64,000 bases of DNA from CBDIBC01 sp965276635 (GCA_965276635.1 CBDIBC010000005.1:1612001-1676000); one strand, 5' to 3'. Shown: positions 1-9,526, counted from the stretch's first letter. The notes: generated by a model not told the origin, from the sequence alone. Made by a program: numbers and translations.

Positions 1-1960
1 CTCAAGCCTGACGCTAACCGCGAGCGGGGCGGTGGCGGTGTCGTTGAAGGTGTAGTTGGCTGCGGTGCCGCCGGTGCAGGCGATGGTGTAGTCGCCGACC
101 GCGGTGTGGGTGCCGGTCACCGAGCAGACAGGCTGGGTGGTGACCACCGTGGCGGTGTCGCCATTCTGGTAGCCGCTGATCGTGTAGCCGAACGTCGGGT
201 CGGGCTGGCCATAAACGACGGTCTGGGGGTCGGGGGTGACCGTGAGCACGGCGAGGGTGACCGCCAGCGGGGCGGTGGCGGTGTCGTTGAACGTGTAGTT
301 GGCTGCGGTGCCGCCGGTGCAGGCGATGGTGTAGTCGCCGACCGCGGTGTGGGTGCCGGTCACCGAGCAGACAGGCTGGGTGGTGACCACCGTGCCGGTG
401 TCGCCATTCTGGTAGCCGCTGATCGTGTAGCTGAACGTCGGGTCGGGCTGGCCATAAACGACGGTCTGGGGGTCGGGGGTGACAGTGAGCACGGCGAGGG
501 TGACTGCCAGCGGGGCGGTGGCGGTGTCGTTGAACGTGTAGTTGGCTGCGGTGCCGCCGGTGCAGGCGATGGTGTAGTCGCCGACCGCGGTGTGGGTGCC
601 GGTCACCGAGCAGACGGGCGGGGTGGTGACCACCGTGGCGGTGTCGCCATTCTGGTAGCCGCTGATCGTGTAGCTGAACGTCGGGTCGGGCTGGCCATAA
701 ACGACGGTCTGGGGGTCGGGGGTGACCGTGAGCACGGCGGAGGTGACCGCCAGCGGGGCGGTGGCGGTGTCGTTGAAGGTGTAGTTGGCTGCGGTGCCGC
801 CGGTGCAGGCGATGGTGTAGTCGCCGACCGCGGTGTGGGTGCCGGTCACCGAGCAGACAGGCTGGGTGGTGACCACCGTGCCGGTGTCGCCATTCTGGTA
901 GCCGCTGATCGTGTAGCCGAACGTCGGGTCGGGCTGGCCATAAACGACGGTCTGGGGGTCGGGGGTGACCGTGAGCACGGCGAGGGTGACCGCCAGCGGG
1001 GCGGTGGCGGTGTCGTTGAACGTGTAGTTGGCTGCGGTGCCGCCGGTGCAGGCGATGGTGTAGTCGCCGACCGCGGTGTGGGTGCCGGTCACCGAGCAGA
1101 CGGGCGGGGTGGTGACCACCGTGGCGGTGTCGCCATTCTGGTAGCCGCTGATCGTGTAGCTGAACGTCGGGTCGGGCTGGCCATAAACGACGGTCTGGGG
1201 GTCGGGGGTGACAGTGAGCACGGCGAGGGTGACTGCCAGCGGGGCGGTGGCGGTGTCGTTGAAGGTGTAGTTGGCTGCGGTGCCGCCGGTGCAGGCGATG
1301 GTGTAGTCGCCGACCGCGGTGTGGGTGCCGGTCACCGAGCAGACGGGCGGGGTGGTGACCACCGTGGCGGTGTCGCCATTCTGGTAGCCGCTGATCGTGT
1401 AGCTGAACGTCGGGTCGGGCTGGCCATAAACGACGGTCTGGGGGTCGGGGGTGACAGTGAGCACGGCGGAGGTGACCGCCAGCGGGGCGGTGGCGGTGTC
1501 GTTGAAGGTGTAGTTGGCTGCGGTGCCGCCGGTGCAGGCGATGGTGTAGTCGCCGACCGCGGTGTGGGTGCCGGTCACCGAGCAGACAGGCTGGGTGGTG
1601 ACCACCGTGGCGGTGTCGCCATTCTGGTAGCCGCTGATCGTGTAGCCGAACGTCGGGTCGGGCTGGCCATAAACGACGGTCTGGGGGTCGGGGGTGACCG
1701 TGAGCACGGCGAGGGTGACCGCCAGCGGGGCGGTGGCGGTGTCGTTGAAGGTGTAGTTGGCTGCGGTGCCGCCGGTGCAGGCGATGGTGTAGTTGCCGAC
1801 CGCGGTGTGGGTGCCGGTCACCGAGCAGACGGGCGGGGTGGTGACCACCGTGGCGGTGTCGCCATTCTGGTAGCCGCTGATCGTGTAGCCGAACGTCGGG
1901 TCGGGCTGGCCATACACGACGCTCTGGGCGTCGGGGGTGACAGTGAGCACAGCGGGCGTG
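1..1960 (-). repeat. Eight tandem 243-bp MBG repeats
   Basis: The string ccattctggt recurs at 161, 404, 647, 890, 1133, 1376, 1619 and 1862, exactly 243 bp (81 codons) apart. Copies differ at only a few positions, for example aggctgggtgg against gggcggggtgg. Each encodes one domain of the form VYGQPDPTFSYTISGY... ending TAANYTFNDTATAPLAV. The array continues past the left edge. Confidence 0.95.
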
Positions 1961-4900
1961 ACGGTCTGATTCACGGGCAGCGAGCCGGAAGCGGGCCCGA
2001 AGCCGCCCGTCGACGTGAAGCTGGCTGTCACCGACGCGCTCCCGGCGGGGAGGGTTGACAAAGGCAGGACCGCCGTTCCGTTGCTGACGGTCACGGGAGC
2101 GCCCTGGTTCACGCCGTTCACGGCGAACTGGACCGTGCCGCTGGCGTTCGACGGCGAGATGGTCGCTGTCAGGTTGGTGCTCTGCCCGTACACCGACGGG
2201 TTGACTGACGACGACAGGGTCAAGGTGGTCAAAGCGGTGAGGGTGAGGAGGCCGTTTCCGGTGTGGTTGCCGGTGGCGGTGGTGGCCACAACCGCGGTGG
2301 GGGTGATGTAGCCGGACCCCCCGCCTCCTCCTCCGCCTCCGCCGCAGCTGCTTCCTTGGGCGGGACCGCCGCCTCCGCCGCCGCCGTAATAGCCGGCGCC
2401 GCCGTTGCCGCCACCGGAGTAGCTGCCGTTCTCGCCGCCGCCACCGCCGGCGCCGAGGGTCCCGGACGCGCCGTTGTTCTCGCCGCCGTTGCTGCCGCCG
2501 CCGCCCCCGCCGGCCATCTGGGTTCCGCCGGCCCCGCCGCCTTGGACGCCGCAGTCGTTGTCACGGGCCCCCGAGGTCCCGTTGGCCCCTGAACCGGCGC
2601 CGCCGTTGCCGCCCGTGGCGCCGTCGTTGGGATACCCGCCGCCACCACCGCCGCCGCCGGCCACCACAATCCGATCAGCCAACGTGCAGGTCAGGGTGGC
2701 CGCGCACGAACCCGAACGCAGATCTGACGCCCCGCCACCCCCACCGCCACCGTCGCCCGGGTTGCCGCCCGCCGCGCCCACCGTCACCTGGAACGTCTCA
2801 CCCCCGGTCACGTTCAACGTGGCCTTCGCCTCGCCCCCCGCACCTCCCGAAGCATTCAGGTTCGACGGCGCCCCACCCCCCTGCGCCCCAAAACCATCCA
2901 CCACAATCTGCGAAACGCCGGGAGGGACGGTGAAGAGGTAGCTGCCCGGGGTGCCATACGAGGGGGTGGACGTGTTGACGGTCTGGGTGAGCGAGCCGGT
3001 GCTGGTTCCGTAGTTGGTGTCGCCGGAGTACACGGCGCTGATGGTGTGGCTGCCGACCGTCGTGTAGGTGACCGGGCAGGTGGCCACGCCGGTGGTGGTA
3101 TTGACCGCGACGGTGCCGCAACCGGTGATGGTGGTGCCGCCGTCATTGAACGCCACGGTGCCCCCGTCGGGCGCCGGTGACACGGTCGCGCTGTAGACGG
3201 GTTGCTGGCCCAGCGCCGAGGGGTCGATCGATGACGCCACCGTAGTGGTAGTGGTAGCCGGGCTGACCACCTGGGTCAGGCTCGGTGACGTGCTGGTCGG
3301 GAAGTTGCTGTCACCGGAGTAGACTGCGGTGATGGTGTGGCTGGCCGCCGCGGTGTAGGTGACCGCGCAGGTAGCCACGCCAGTGGTGGTGTTGACCGCG
3401 ACGGTGCCGCAACCGGTGATAGTGGTGCCGCCGTCGTTGAACGCCACGGTGCCGGCGTCGGGCGCGGGTGACACGGTGGCGGTGTAGGTGATCTGCTGGC
3501 TGGCCTTGGCCGGGTTGAGCGACGACGTGAGCGCGGTGGAAGTTGACGGGGCCGGGTTGACGGTCTGGGTCAGCGACGGGCTCAGGCCGGCCAGATACGC
3601 GCTGTCACCGACATAGGACGCGGTAATGGTATGGCTGGCCGCCTGGTTATAGGTGAGCACACACGTCGCGATCCCAGTGGTGGTGTTGACCGGCTGGCTG
3701 GCGCAACCGGTGATCGCGGTTCCCCCGTCATTGAACTGGACCGTGGACCCGTCAGGCACCGGTGACACCGTCGCGGTGTAGGTCACCGCGGTCCCCACGG
3801 CGGACGGGGTGAGTGACGACCCCACCGCGACCGTGGTGGCCGTGCCGCTCAAAGCGGTGAGGGTGAGGAGGCCGTTTCCGGTGTGGTTGCCGGTGGCGGT
3901 GGTGGCCACAACCGCGGTGGGGGTGATGTAGCCGGACCCCCCGCCTCCTCCTCCGCCTCCGCCGCAGCTGCTTCCTTGGGCGGGACCGCCGCCTCCGCCG
4001 CCGCCGTAATAGCCGGCGCCGCCGTTGCCGCCACCGGAGTAGCTGCCGTTCTCGCCGCCGCCACCGCCGGCGCCGAGGGTCCCGGACGCGCCGTTGTTCT
4101 CGCCGCCGTTGCTGCCGCCGCCGCCCCCGCCGGCCATCTGGGTTCCGCCGGCCCCGCCGCCTTGGACGCCGCAGTCGTTGTCACGGGCCCCCGAGGTCCC
4201 GTTGGCCCCTGAACCGGCGCCGCCGTTGCCGCCCGTGGCGCCGTCGTTGGGATACCCGCCGCCACCACCGCCGCCGCCGGCCACCACAATCCGATCAGCC
4301 AACGTGCAGGTCAGGGTGGCCGCGCACGAACCCGAACGCAGATCTGACGCCCCGCCACCCCCACCGCCACCGTCGCCCGGGTTGCCGCCCGCCGCGCCCA
4401 CCGTCACCTGGAACGTCTCACCCCCGGTCACGTTCAACGTGGCCTTCGCCTCGCCCCCCGCACCTCCCGAAGCATTCAGGTTCGACGGCGCCCCACCCCC
4501 CTGCGCCCCAAAACCATCCACCACAATCTGCGAAACGCCGGGAGGGACGGTGAAGAGGTAGCTGCCCGGGGTGCCATACGAGGGGGTGGACGTGTTGACG
4601 GTCTGGGTGAGCGAGCCGGTGCTGGTTCCGTAGTTGGTGTCGCCGGAGTACACGGCGCTGATGGTGTGGCTGCCGACCGTCGTGTAGGTGACCGGGCAGG
4701 TGGCCACGCCGGTGGTGGTATTGACCGCGACGGTGCCGCAACCGGTGATGGTGGTGCCGCCGTCATTGAACGCCACGGTGCCCCCGTCGGGCGCCGGTGA
4801 CACGGTCGCGCTGTAGACGGGTTGCTGGCCCAGCGCCGAGGGGTCGATCGATGACGCCACCGTAGTGGTAGTGGTAGCCGGGCTGACCACCTGGGTCAGG

Positions 4901-6384
4901 CTCGGTGACGTGCTGGTCGGGAAGTTGCTGTCACCGGAGTAGACTGCGGTGATGGTGTGGCTGGCCGCCGCGGTGTAGGTGACCGCGCAGGTAGCCACGC
5001 CAGTGGTGGTGTTGACCGCGACGGTGCCGCAACCGGTGATAGTGGTGCCGCCGTCGTTGAACGCCACGGTGCCGGCGTCGGGCGCGGGTGACACGGTGGC
5101 GGTGTAGGTGATCTGCTGGCTGGCCTTGGCCGGGTTGAGCGACGACGTGAGCGCGGTGGAAGTTGACGGGGCCGGGTTGACGGTCTGGGTCAGCGACGGG
5201 CTCAGGCCGGCCAGATACGCGCTGTCACCGACATAGGACGCGGTAATGGTATGGCTGGCCGCCTGGTTATAGGTGAGCACACACGTCGCGATCCCAGTGG
5301 TGGTGTTGACCGGCTGGCTGGCGCAACCGGTGATCGCGGTTCCCCCGTCATTGAACTGGACCGTGGACCCGTCAGGCACCGGTGACACCGTCGCGGTGTA
5401 GGTCACCGCGGTCCCCACGGCGGACGGGGTGAGTGACGACCCCACCGCGACCGTGGTGGCCGTGCCGCTCAAAGCGGTGAGGGTGAGGAGGCCGTTTCCG
5501 GTGTGGTTGCCGGTGGCGGTGGTGGCCACAACCGCGGTGGGGGTGATGTAGCCGGACCCCCCGCCTCCTCCTCCGCCTCCGCCGCAGCTGCTTCCTTGGG
5601 CGGGACCGCCGCCTCCGCCGCCGCCGTAATAGCCGGCGCCGCCGTTGCCGCCACCGGAGTAGCTGCCGTTCTCGCCGCCGCCACCGCCGGCGCCGAGGGT
5701 CCCGGACGCGCCGTTGTTCTCGCCGCCGTTGCTGCCGCCGCCGCCCCCGCCGGCCATCTGGGTTCCGCCGGCCCCGCCGCCTTGGACGCCGCAGTCGTTG
5801 TCACGGGCCCCCGAGGTCCCGTTGGCCCCTGAACCGGCGCCGCCGTTGCCGCCCGTGGCGCCGTCGTTGGGATACCCGCCGCCACCACCGCCGCCGCCGG
5901 CCACCACAATCCGATCAGCCAACGTGCAGGTCAGGGTGGCCGCGCACGAACCCGAACGCAGATCTGACGCCCCGCCACCCCCACCGCCACCGTCGCCCGG
6001 GTTGCCGCCCGCCGCGCCCACCGTCACCTGGAACGTCTCACCCCCGGTCACGTTCAACGTGGCCTTCGCCTCGCCCCCCGCACCTCCCGAAGCATTCAGG
6101 TTCGACGGCGCCCCACCCCCCTGCGCCCCAAAACCATCCACCACAATCTGCGAAACGCCCGCCGGCACCACGTAGGAGTCCGTGCCTATCGCGCTGTAGC
6201 TGCAACCGGACGCCGTTGCCGTGCCGGTCGTGCCGCATGCGGTTGCCGCGTGAGCGGTGGAGGCCAGACTCACCGTCGCCAGCATCGACCCGGCCAGGCA
6301 TACCACGAGCAGGAAGCCCGAGAAGCGGGTTAAGCACCGGCCACCTAATGACCGTGCGCCGGAGGGCAGAAACCGCCTGATCAT
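1..6384 (-). CDS. Giant secreted repeat protein (Gly-rich, Ig-like and MBG-type repeats), 5' part only
   Basis: The frame is open from an ATG at 6384 to the left edge (2128 codons, no stop), so the C-terminus lies outside the window. Residues 1-47 form a signal peptide (MIRRF start, hydrophobic FLLVVCLAGSML core, AHA-type cleavage site). Then follow: a Gly-rich domain (about 75-305, resembling Pfam Gly_rich/ALK-like), three Ig-like Big_3_5-type repeats, two further complete copies of that Gly-rich plus triple-Ig block (306-845 and 846-1385), one more Ig-like domain, and eight 81-residue MBG-type repeats with VYGQPDPTFSYTISGYQNGD cores. It is probably a cell-surface or secreted adhesin; no anchoring signal is visible because the end is missing. 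A GGGGG ribosome-binding site precedes the ATG. All long forward-strand frames here are antisense shadows. Confidence 0.85.
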   Translation of the reverse strand, partial: MIRRFLPSGARSLGGRCLTRFSGFLLVVCLAGSMLATVSLASTAHAATACGTTGTATASGCSYSAIGTDSYVVPAGVSQIVVDGFGAQGGGAPSNLNASGGAGGEAKATLNVTGGETFQVTVGAAGGNPGDGGGGGGGASDLRSGSCAATLTCTLADRIVVAGGGGGGGGYPNDGATGGNGGAGSGANGTSGARDNDCGVQGGGAGGTQMAGGGGGGSNGGENNGASGTLGAGGGGGENGSYSGGGNGGAGYYGGGGGGGPAQGSSCGGGGGGGGGSGYITPTAVVATTATGNHTGNGLLTLTALSGTATTVAVGSSLTPSAVGTAVTYTATVSPVPDGSTVQFNDGGTAITGCASQPVNTTTGIATCVLTYNQAASHTITASYVGDSAYLAGLSPSLTQTVNPAPSTSTALTSSLNPAKASQQITYTATVSPAPDAGTVAFNDGGTTITGCGTVAVNTTTGVATCAVTYTAAASHTITAVYSGDSNFPTSTSPSLTQVVSPATTTTTVASSIDPSALGQQPVYSATVSPAPDGGTVAFNDGGTTITGCGTVAVNTTTGVATCPVTYTTVGSHTISAVYSGDTNYGTSTGSLTQTVNTSTPSYGTPGSYLFTVPPGVSQIVVDGFGAQGGGAPSNLNASGGAGGEAKATLNVTGGETFQVTVGAAGGNPGDGGGGGGGASDLRSGSCAATLTCTLADRIVVAGGGGGGGGYPNDGATGGNGGAGSGANGTSGARDNDCGVQGGGAGGTQMAGGGGGGSNGGENNGASGTLGAGGGGGENGSYSGGGNGGAGYYGGGGGGGPAQGSSCGGGGGGGGGSGYITPTAVVATTATGNHTGNGLLTLTALSGTATTVAVGSSLTPSAVGTAVTYTATVSPVPDGSTVQFNDGGTAITGCASQPVNTTTGIATCVLTYNQAASHTITASYVGDSAYLAGLSPSLTQTVNPAPSTSTALTSSLNPAKASQQITYTATVSPAPDAGTVAFNDGGTTITGCGTVAVNTTTGVATCAVTYTAAASHTITAVYSGDSNFPTSTSPSLTQVVSPATTTTTVASSIDPSALGQQPVYSATVSPAPDGGTVAFNDGGTTITGCGTVAVNTTTGVATCPVTYTTVGSHTISAVYSGDTNYGTSTGSLTQTVNTSTPSYGTPGSYLFTVPPGVSQIVVDGFGAQGGGAPSNLNASGGAGGEAKATLNVTGGETFQVTVGAAGGNPGDGGGGGGGASDLRSGSCAATLTCTLADRIVVAGGGGGGGGYPNDGATGGNGGAGSGANGTSGARDNDCGVQGGGAGGTQMAGGGGGGSNGGENNGASGTLGAGGGGGENGSYSGGGNGGAGYYGGGGGGGPAQGSSCGGGGGGGGGSGYITPTAVVATTATGNHTGNGLLTLTALTTLTLSSSVNPSVYGQSTNLTATISPSNASGTVQFAVNGVNQGAPVTVSNGTAVLPLSTLPAGSASVTASFTSTGGFGPASGSLPVNQTVTPAVLTVTPDAQSVVYGQPDPTFGYTISGYQNGDTATVVTTPPVCSVTGTHTAVGNYTIACTGGTAANYTFNDTATAPLAVTLAVLTVTPDPQTVVYGQPDPTFGYTISGYQNGDTATVVTTQPVCSVTGTHTAVGDYTIACTGGTAANYTFNDTATAPLAVTSAVLTVTPDPQTVVYGQPDPTFSYTISGYQNGDTATVVTTPPVCSVTGTHTAVGDYTIACTGGTAANYTFNDTATAPLAVTLAVLTVTPDPQTVVYGQPDPTFSYTISGYQNGDTATVVTTPPVCSVTGTHTAVGDYTIACTGGTAANYTFNDTATAPLAVTLAVLTVTPDPQTVVYGQPDPTFGYTISGYQNGDTGTVVTTQPVCSVTGTHTAVGDYTIACTGGTAANYTFNDTATAPLAVTSAVLTVTPDPQTVVYGQPDPTFSYTISGYQNGDTATVVTTPPVCSVTGTHTAVGDYTIACTGGTAANYTFNDTATAPLAVTLAVLTVTPDPQTVVYGQPDPTFSYTISGYQNGDTGTVVTTQPVCSVTGTHTAVGDYTIACTGGTAANYTFNDTATAPLAVTLAVLTVTPDPQTVVYGQPDPTFGYTISGYQNGDTATVVTTQPVCSVTGTHTAVGDYTIACTGGTAANYTFNDTATAPLAVSVRLE
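2229..6159 (-). repeat. 1620-bp tandem duplication: two full copies plus a 691-bp partial copy
   Basis: The blocks 2229-3848 and 3849-5468 look identical base for base, and 5469-6159 repeats the first 691 bp of the block. Identity starts at tcaaagcggtgagggtgagg and ends where cgaaacgccg (2911, 4531) becomes cgaaacgccc (6151). Each full block encodes 540 residues: a Gly-rich segment and three Ig-like repeats. The period is a multiple of three, so the reading frame is kept. Perfect identity means very recent duplication, gene conversion, or an assembly effect. Confidence 0.95.
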
Positions 6385-6590
6385 TCGTCAACCCCCGCCG
6401 CTGCCGGCTCGCTGGTTTGCCGTGACCTCCATATGGGCGATCACTGCCTATTTCGGTAATGTAATACGTTGGCTAGCTAGTAAGGCGCCGTTTCTCGGCC
6501 ACCGTCCTATCGGCACGTTCGGAGCGGACCTTTAATCGTTCTCTGGTCTGCAGCTCGGCTCTCAACCCACCGCGTCCCGGCAGGGCCGAC
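6385..6590. other. Intergenic spacer with AT-rich patch; putative promoter for the repeat protein
   Basis: Between the adhesin start and the decayed integrase there is no gene. Positions 6446-6484 (around tatttcggtaatgtaatacg) are strikingly AT-rich for this genome and lie about 65-100 bp upstream of the adhesin ATG on its strand. They are a plausible promoter, but I cannot assign -35 and -10 boxes with confidence. Confidence 0.3.
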
Positions 6591-7000
6591 CTGGCCGCCT
6601 GTCGCCCGCCACGAGCGGGCTGCCGCTCTCGGCCAGAAGGCGAAGTCCGACAACACGGTGCGGGCCTACTGAAACTGCGGGGACCGTTTCGAGCGCTGGT
6701 GCGAGGCTCGCTAGCTTCCGAGCCCGCCGGCGTCAGACCGAGACCGTCCGGGCCTACTTTACCGACGCCTCGGAGCGTCGGCGCTCGACAGGAACCAGCG
6801 GACCCGCTGGCGGTACTCCTCTGCCACCACGGCGCGCTGGGCGTCGGCGATTTCGTGGGTTCACGAGCGCAGCGGCCACACCGCTTCGGGAGGCACCCGC
6901 TCGTCAAGGACATGCTCTCCGGTATCCGCCCCACTCGGGCTACCCCCACCGCGACGCAAGCCCCCCGTCCTGCTCGCCGACCCGCCGTCACCCGAGCCAG
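6590..7000 (+). pseudogene. Decayed tyrosine recombinase (integrase) N-terminal remnant
   Basis: Pieces of an integrase core-binding domain can be read in changing forward frames. From 6634 the frame gives QKAKSDNTVRAY, a stop, then FERWCEAR and another stop. Around 6740 another frame gives VRAYFTDASERR. At 6840-6875 one gives RWASAISWVHERSGH, and at 6894-6935 one gives HPLVKDMLSGIRPT. In intact phage-type integrases these motifs occur in this order (SxNTxxAYxxDWxxFxxWC, AIxxxH..GH, HPLVxxxLxGIRR). At least two stops and two frameshifts show it is dead. The catalytic domain is missing; the sequence runs into the relaxase remnant. Domain identity is by motif recognition only. Confidence 0.6.
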
Positions 7001-7129
7001 TGAACACTGGGCGAGGCCCTCAGCGCCCGAGGCGGCGGGCCGGTCGGAGCCAGCCAGCCTTGAGAAGCTCCGCCAGGGGGGTTGGACCGTGAGGCCAAGT
7101 GATCGAGGCCGTTGGTGCACGACCGGACC

Positions 7130-7681
7130 GGGCTGTCCCGCCAGATAATAGTAGGCGAAGAGTGTTGTCCCCGATCGGTGGACCACACCAGAGATGTCCT
7201 CCTCGACGATGCCGTTGGTCTCCGAACGCGACCGGAAGACGTGCGCTTCGGCGTAGCCGATCACGAAGGAGACGGCCCGTCGGTGGCACTCGTAGATCAC
7301 CGCATTGGTCCCCTCATCGGCGAGCGCCGACGCCACCGACACCGACTTGGGCGGGGAGAACGTGAGGTCGAAGCCGGCCACCGGCAGCCCGCCACGGGGG
7401 GCCTTCGGCGTTCCGCCGACGGCCTCGCCGGTGATCGGGTCGGCGCAGCCGGCGAGCATCGCCTCCAGGTGCTTCTCGGCCACCTCCGATCCGGTTTCGA
7501 CGCCTCTGCCGACATCCAAGTCGGCCAGTCCCGCCCCAAGGAAGACGCCGGGCGGGGTGCCCGAGGCAGCGTAGTAGCGGGACAGATCGTTGGATCGCCC
7601 GGCGTCGCCGTCACCGACCGCGACGGACTCCATCAAGTAGCGGTAGCCGCCGCCCAGGCTTATGCGCCGTATCGAGATCAC
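7130..7681 (-). pseudogene. Truncated TrwC/MobF-type relaxase (N-terminal fragment)
   Basis: A GTG start at 7681 opens a frame beginning ISIRRISLGGGYRYLMES, typical of actinobacterial TrwC-family relaxases. It continues with SRYYAASGTPPGVFLGAG, CADPITGEAVG, VAGFDLTFSPPKSVSV and RRAVSFVIGYAEAHVF. Similarity ends near residue 168 (VEEDISGVVHRSG), exactly before the metal-binding LHxHVV motif should appear. Downstream the frame stays open to 6473 but reads as unrelated low-complexity residues antisense to the integrase remnant. In intact form the protein nicks oriT for conjugative transfer; this copy cannot, as the His triad and helicase part are missing. Confidence 0.75.
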
Positions 7682-8297
7682 ACCGCGGCTCCTGTCCGGA
7701 GCGGGCGGATGCCACGCTCCTACCGGGAAGCCACCAGGCGGTCCACGCTATTGATCTTCTGGGCCTCCCAGGGGCGTGTGGCCGGGCGCTCCCCGCTGTG
7801 CTCCTGGCTGTGAAACGCAGCCAGCGTGACCTCTGCGTCGACACGTCGGCGGGGGCCCGACTCCTCGAATGCCAACTGTGTAAAGCCGGAGATTCTGGTT
7901 TGGAAGGACGCTGGTGGAAGTGGGCGTCGGGCGGGTCGTGGTAACGGTGGCTGTCGTCTGCGAGTGGGCAGGCGGGACGGTGTCGCTGCGATGGAGGAGA
8001 TGGGCGGGTCATGTAGGGGAATCAGTGCTGGGAGTTGGCGCTGACGACGTGAGCGGAGCTTTGGCGGCGTTGAAGGTTGACGGTCAAGGAGCCTGCAGCG
8101 GCGACCCTTGTCGGGTCAACGGTGGAGGACGCCGTGACCAGCGTGCGATCACGCGAGCTGCGACCGCCGAGCCACGCGTGTTTGCTCGGCTCCTTTGACG
8201 TGACGGCGGCCCAGCCAGGATGGCGGTCGGCGTGGGACCCGCCCGTCGAGGGCGACACAGCACAACGCCGGCCGCCCGCGCTCCGGATCGGAGGTGG
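7682..8297. other. Gene-poor degenerate segment of the mobile island
   Basis: No frame here looks like an intact gene. On the minus strand about 7727-7930 a stretch reading FTQLAFEESGPRRRVDAEVT...QKINSVDRLVASR then stop has a protein-like composition but no start codon, and may be the tail of a lost gene. Near 8105-8140 (minus) VTASSTVDPT recalls the first residues of IS256-type transposases, but nothing after it matches. I see no inverted-repeat ends of an insertion sequence. Confidence 0.4.
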
Positions 8298-8722
8298 TCA
8301 GCCGGCGGGCGACGCTTGCGCCTGCGTGAGCACCCGCTCGGCGGCGGCGACCGCCTGACTGGCGGCCCGGATGGCGGTGCGCGCCTTCGCCGGTGCCATG
8401 GGGACCGGGTCGTACTCCGCCTGGTGCTTGAGGGGCAGGACCGGCGCAGGCTGGCGGCGCACTGCTCACCCTCGCCGCCGGCGGCCGCGACATGATCGGC
8501 CGCGCCCGGATGGTCGCTCTTCCATCGGCTCTTGAGTCGCACCGCCGAGACGGCGTCGGCTGCGGCGATGGTCGCGTGCACCGCGTTGCCGACCGTGGCA
8601 ACGTGGTTGTCTCGTGCGATGGCGTCCTCGGCTGCTTCGAGGTACTCGTGGGCCTTGGCGGCGTAGGCGATCCCGTCGGCAAGGGTCGCCCGTACGGTGG
8701 TCGTCGACTTCCGATCAGCCAT
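8298..8722 (-). pseudogene. HEPN-domain toxin-like protein, frameshifted
   Basis: An ATG at 8722 starts MADRKSTTTVRATLADG; the frame gives a helical HEPN-type protein (LEAAEDAIARDNHVATVGNAVHATIAAADAVSAV). Near 8440-8460 the natural continuation switches frame: the second frame reads PAPVLPLKHQAEYDPVPM, AKARTAIRAASQAVAAAERV, and stops at 8298. Joined, the product would be about 140 aa, the usual HEPN size. HEPN proteins paired with MNT nucleotidyltransferases are typically RNases or translation toxins. The start overlaps the end of the upstream MNT gene by 8 bp, so they form an operon. A single-base error in the assembly could also explain the shift. Confidence 0.7.
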
Positions 8723-9365
8723 GGGCAGCCCGGCGCCCCTCGTGCAAGTCGATCAGGTCACGAAGCGAGCGCCCGGCAATGACGACTCCGTCCTTCGAGG
8801 CGTCCCGTAACCAAGCGGCCCCCTTCCGGCCGGACGGGCGTAGTTCGCTGCGATCGAGGTCGATCAGATGGACTGCGTTGCCCGTGATCCCTCCGGCGGC
8901 CCCGACCCAGCGGCCGATCGATTGCATCCAGAGGTCCTCCTCGGCGCCGCCGGGGGCCGCGAGCGGATCGTGGACGGCGAGTACGTCCACGTCGCTGTCC
9001 CGCCTGGCCTCGCCTCTTGCGAACGAGCCGAACGCGATCAGGCTCAGCGGGGCGGGGGTGATCGAAGCGGCCTCGTGGCGAAGCCCTTCGATAGCGGGGG
9101 TGCGAAGGTCGGTCAGTGCCTGGACGAGACCAGCGGCGACGTTGCCGGGTGCTAGGCGTATCAGGATCGCTCCGGGGGTCGGGCGACGCTCGACGATCCC
9201 CAAGCCGGCCAGGTCTTCGATCACCTGGGCCGTCTGGCTCCAGCTGACCCCGGCGCTCAACGAGACCTGGCGGATCGTCTGTGGCGACGTGCTACGGGTG
9301 AGGGCGCTGAGCACCTGGCCCCTGGCCCCGGGGATCAGCGCCTCGACCGCCCGCAGGTAATCCAC
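8715..9365 (-). CDS. MNT-type nucleotidyltransferase with N-terminal winged helix; antitoxin of a HEPN/MNT pair
   Basis: Residues 1-70 (YLRAVEALIPGARGQVLSAL...GIVERR) look like a winged helix-turn-helix. From about 105 there is a nucleotidyltransferase core with the minimal motif IAFGSFARGEARRDSDVDVL (GS...DxD). In known MNT/HEPN modules the MNT protein adenylylates or masks the HEPN toxin, and the added DNA-binding domain suggests autoregulation. I chose the GTG at 9365, just before YLRAVEA; a TTG at 9374 and the open frame up to a TTG at 9449 are alternatives. The downstream HEPN start overlaps by 8 bp. The pair sits inside the tRNA-Ser island, typical for a stability module. Confidence 0.75.
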   Translation of the reverse strand: MDYLRAVEALIPGARGQVLSALTRSTSPQTIRQVSLSAGVSWSQTAQVIEDLAGLGIVERRPTPGAILIRLAPGNVAAGLVQALTDLRTPAIEGLRHEAASITPAPLSLIAFGSFARGEARRDSDVDVLAVHDPLAAPGGAEEDLWMQSIGRWVGAAGGITGNAVHLIDLDRSELRPSGRKGAAWLRDASKDGVVIAGRSLRDLIDLHEGRRAAHG

Positions 9366-9526
9366 ACTTGCCAACCTACTCGGAAAGTCGAGAACGTTCG
9401 CGGTAAATCGGGAGGTATGGCATCGGGGCGAATCGGGCGAACCCCGCAAGCCCCAAATAGCGTGGACCTCCCGGTGGTGACTGGTAGAGGGGGCCGCACC
9501 ACGCGCCTTCCGGCAAGGAGCCCGCC

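Noticed and set aside
1..1960. CRISPR-like direct repeats
   Set aside because: The unit is 243 bp with no unique spacers and is coding; no cas genes are present anywhere in the window.
106..2058. Long plus-strand open frame encoding an 81-residue repetitive Gly/Asp/Arg-rich protein
   Set aside because: It is the antisense of the MBG repeats. The minus frame encodes proper beta-rich domains with a signal peptide upstream; the plus frame has no domain-like sequence.
2474..6175. Pro-rich plus-strand frames repeated three times
   Set aside because: Antisense of the Gly-rich segments of the minus-strand protein; they repeat only because the DNA is triplicated.
6473..7130. C-terminal half of the relaxase frame as a genuine protein
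   Set aside because: The frame is open but lies antisense to integrase motifs and contains no relaxase residues; it is a shadow of the decayed integrase.
8105..8140. Possible IS256 transposase start (VTASSTVDPT on the minus strand)
   Set aside because: The similarity ends after ten residues and there are no inverted repeats or catalytic DDE region.
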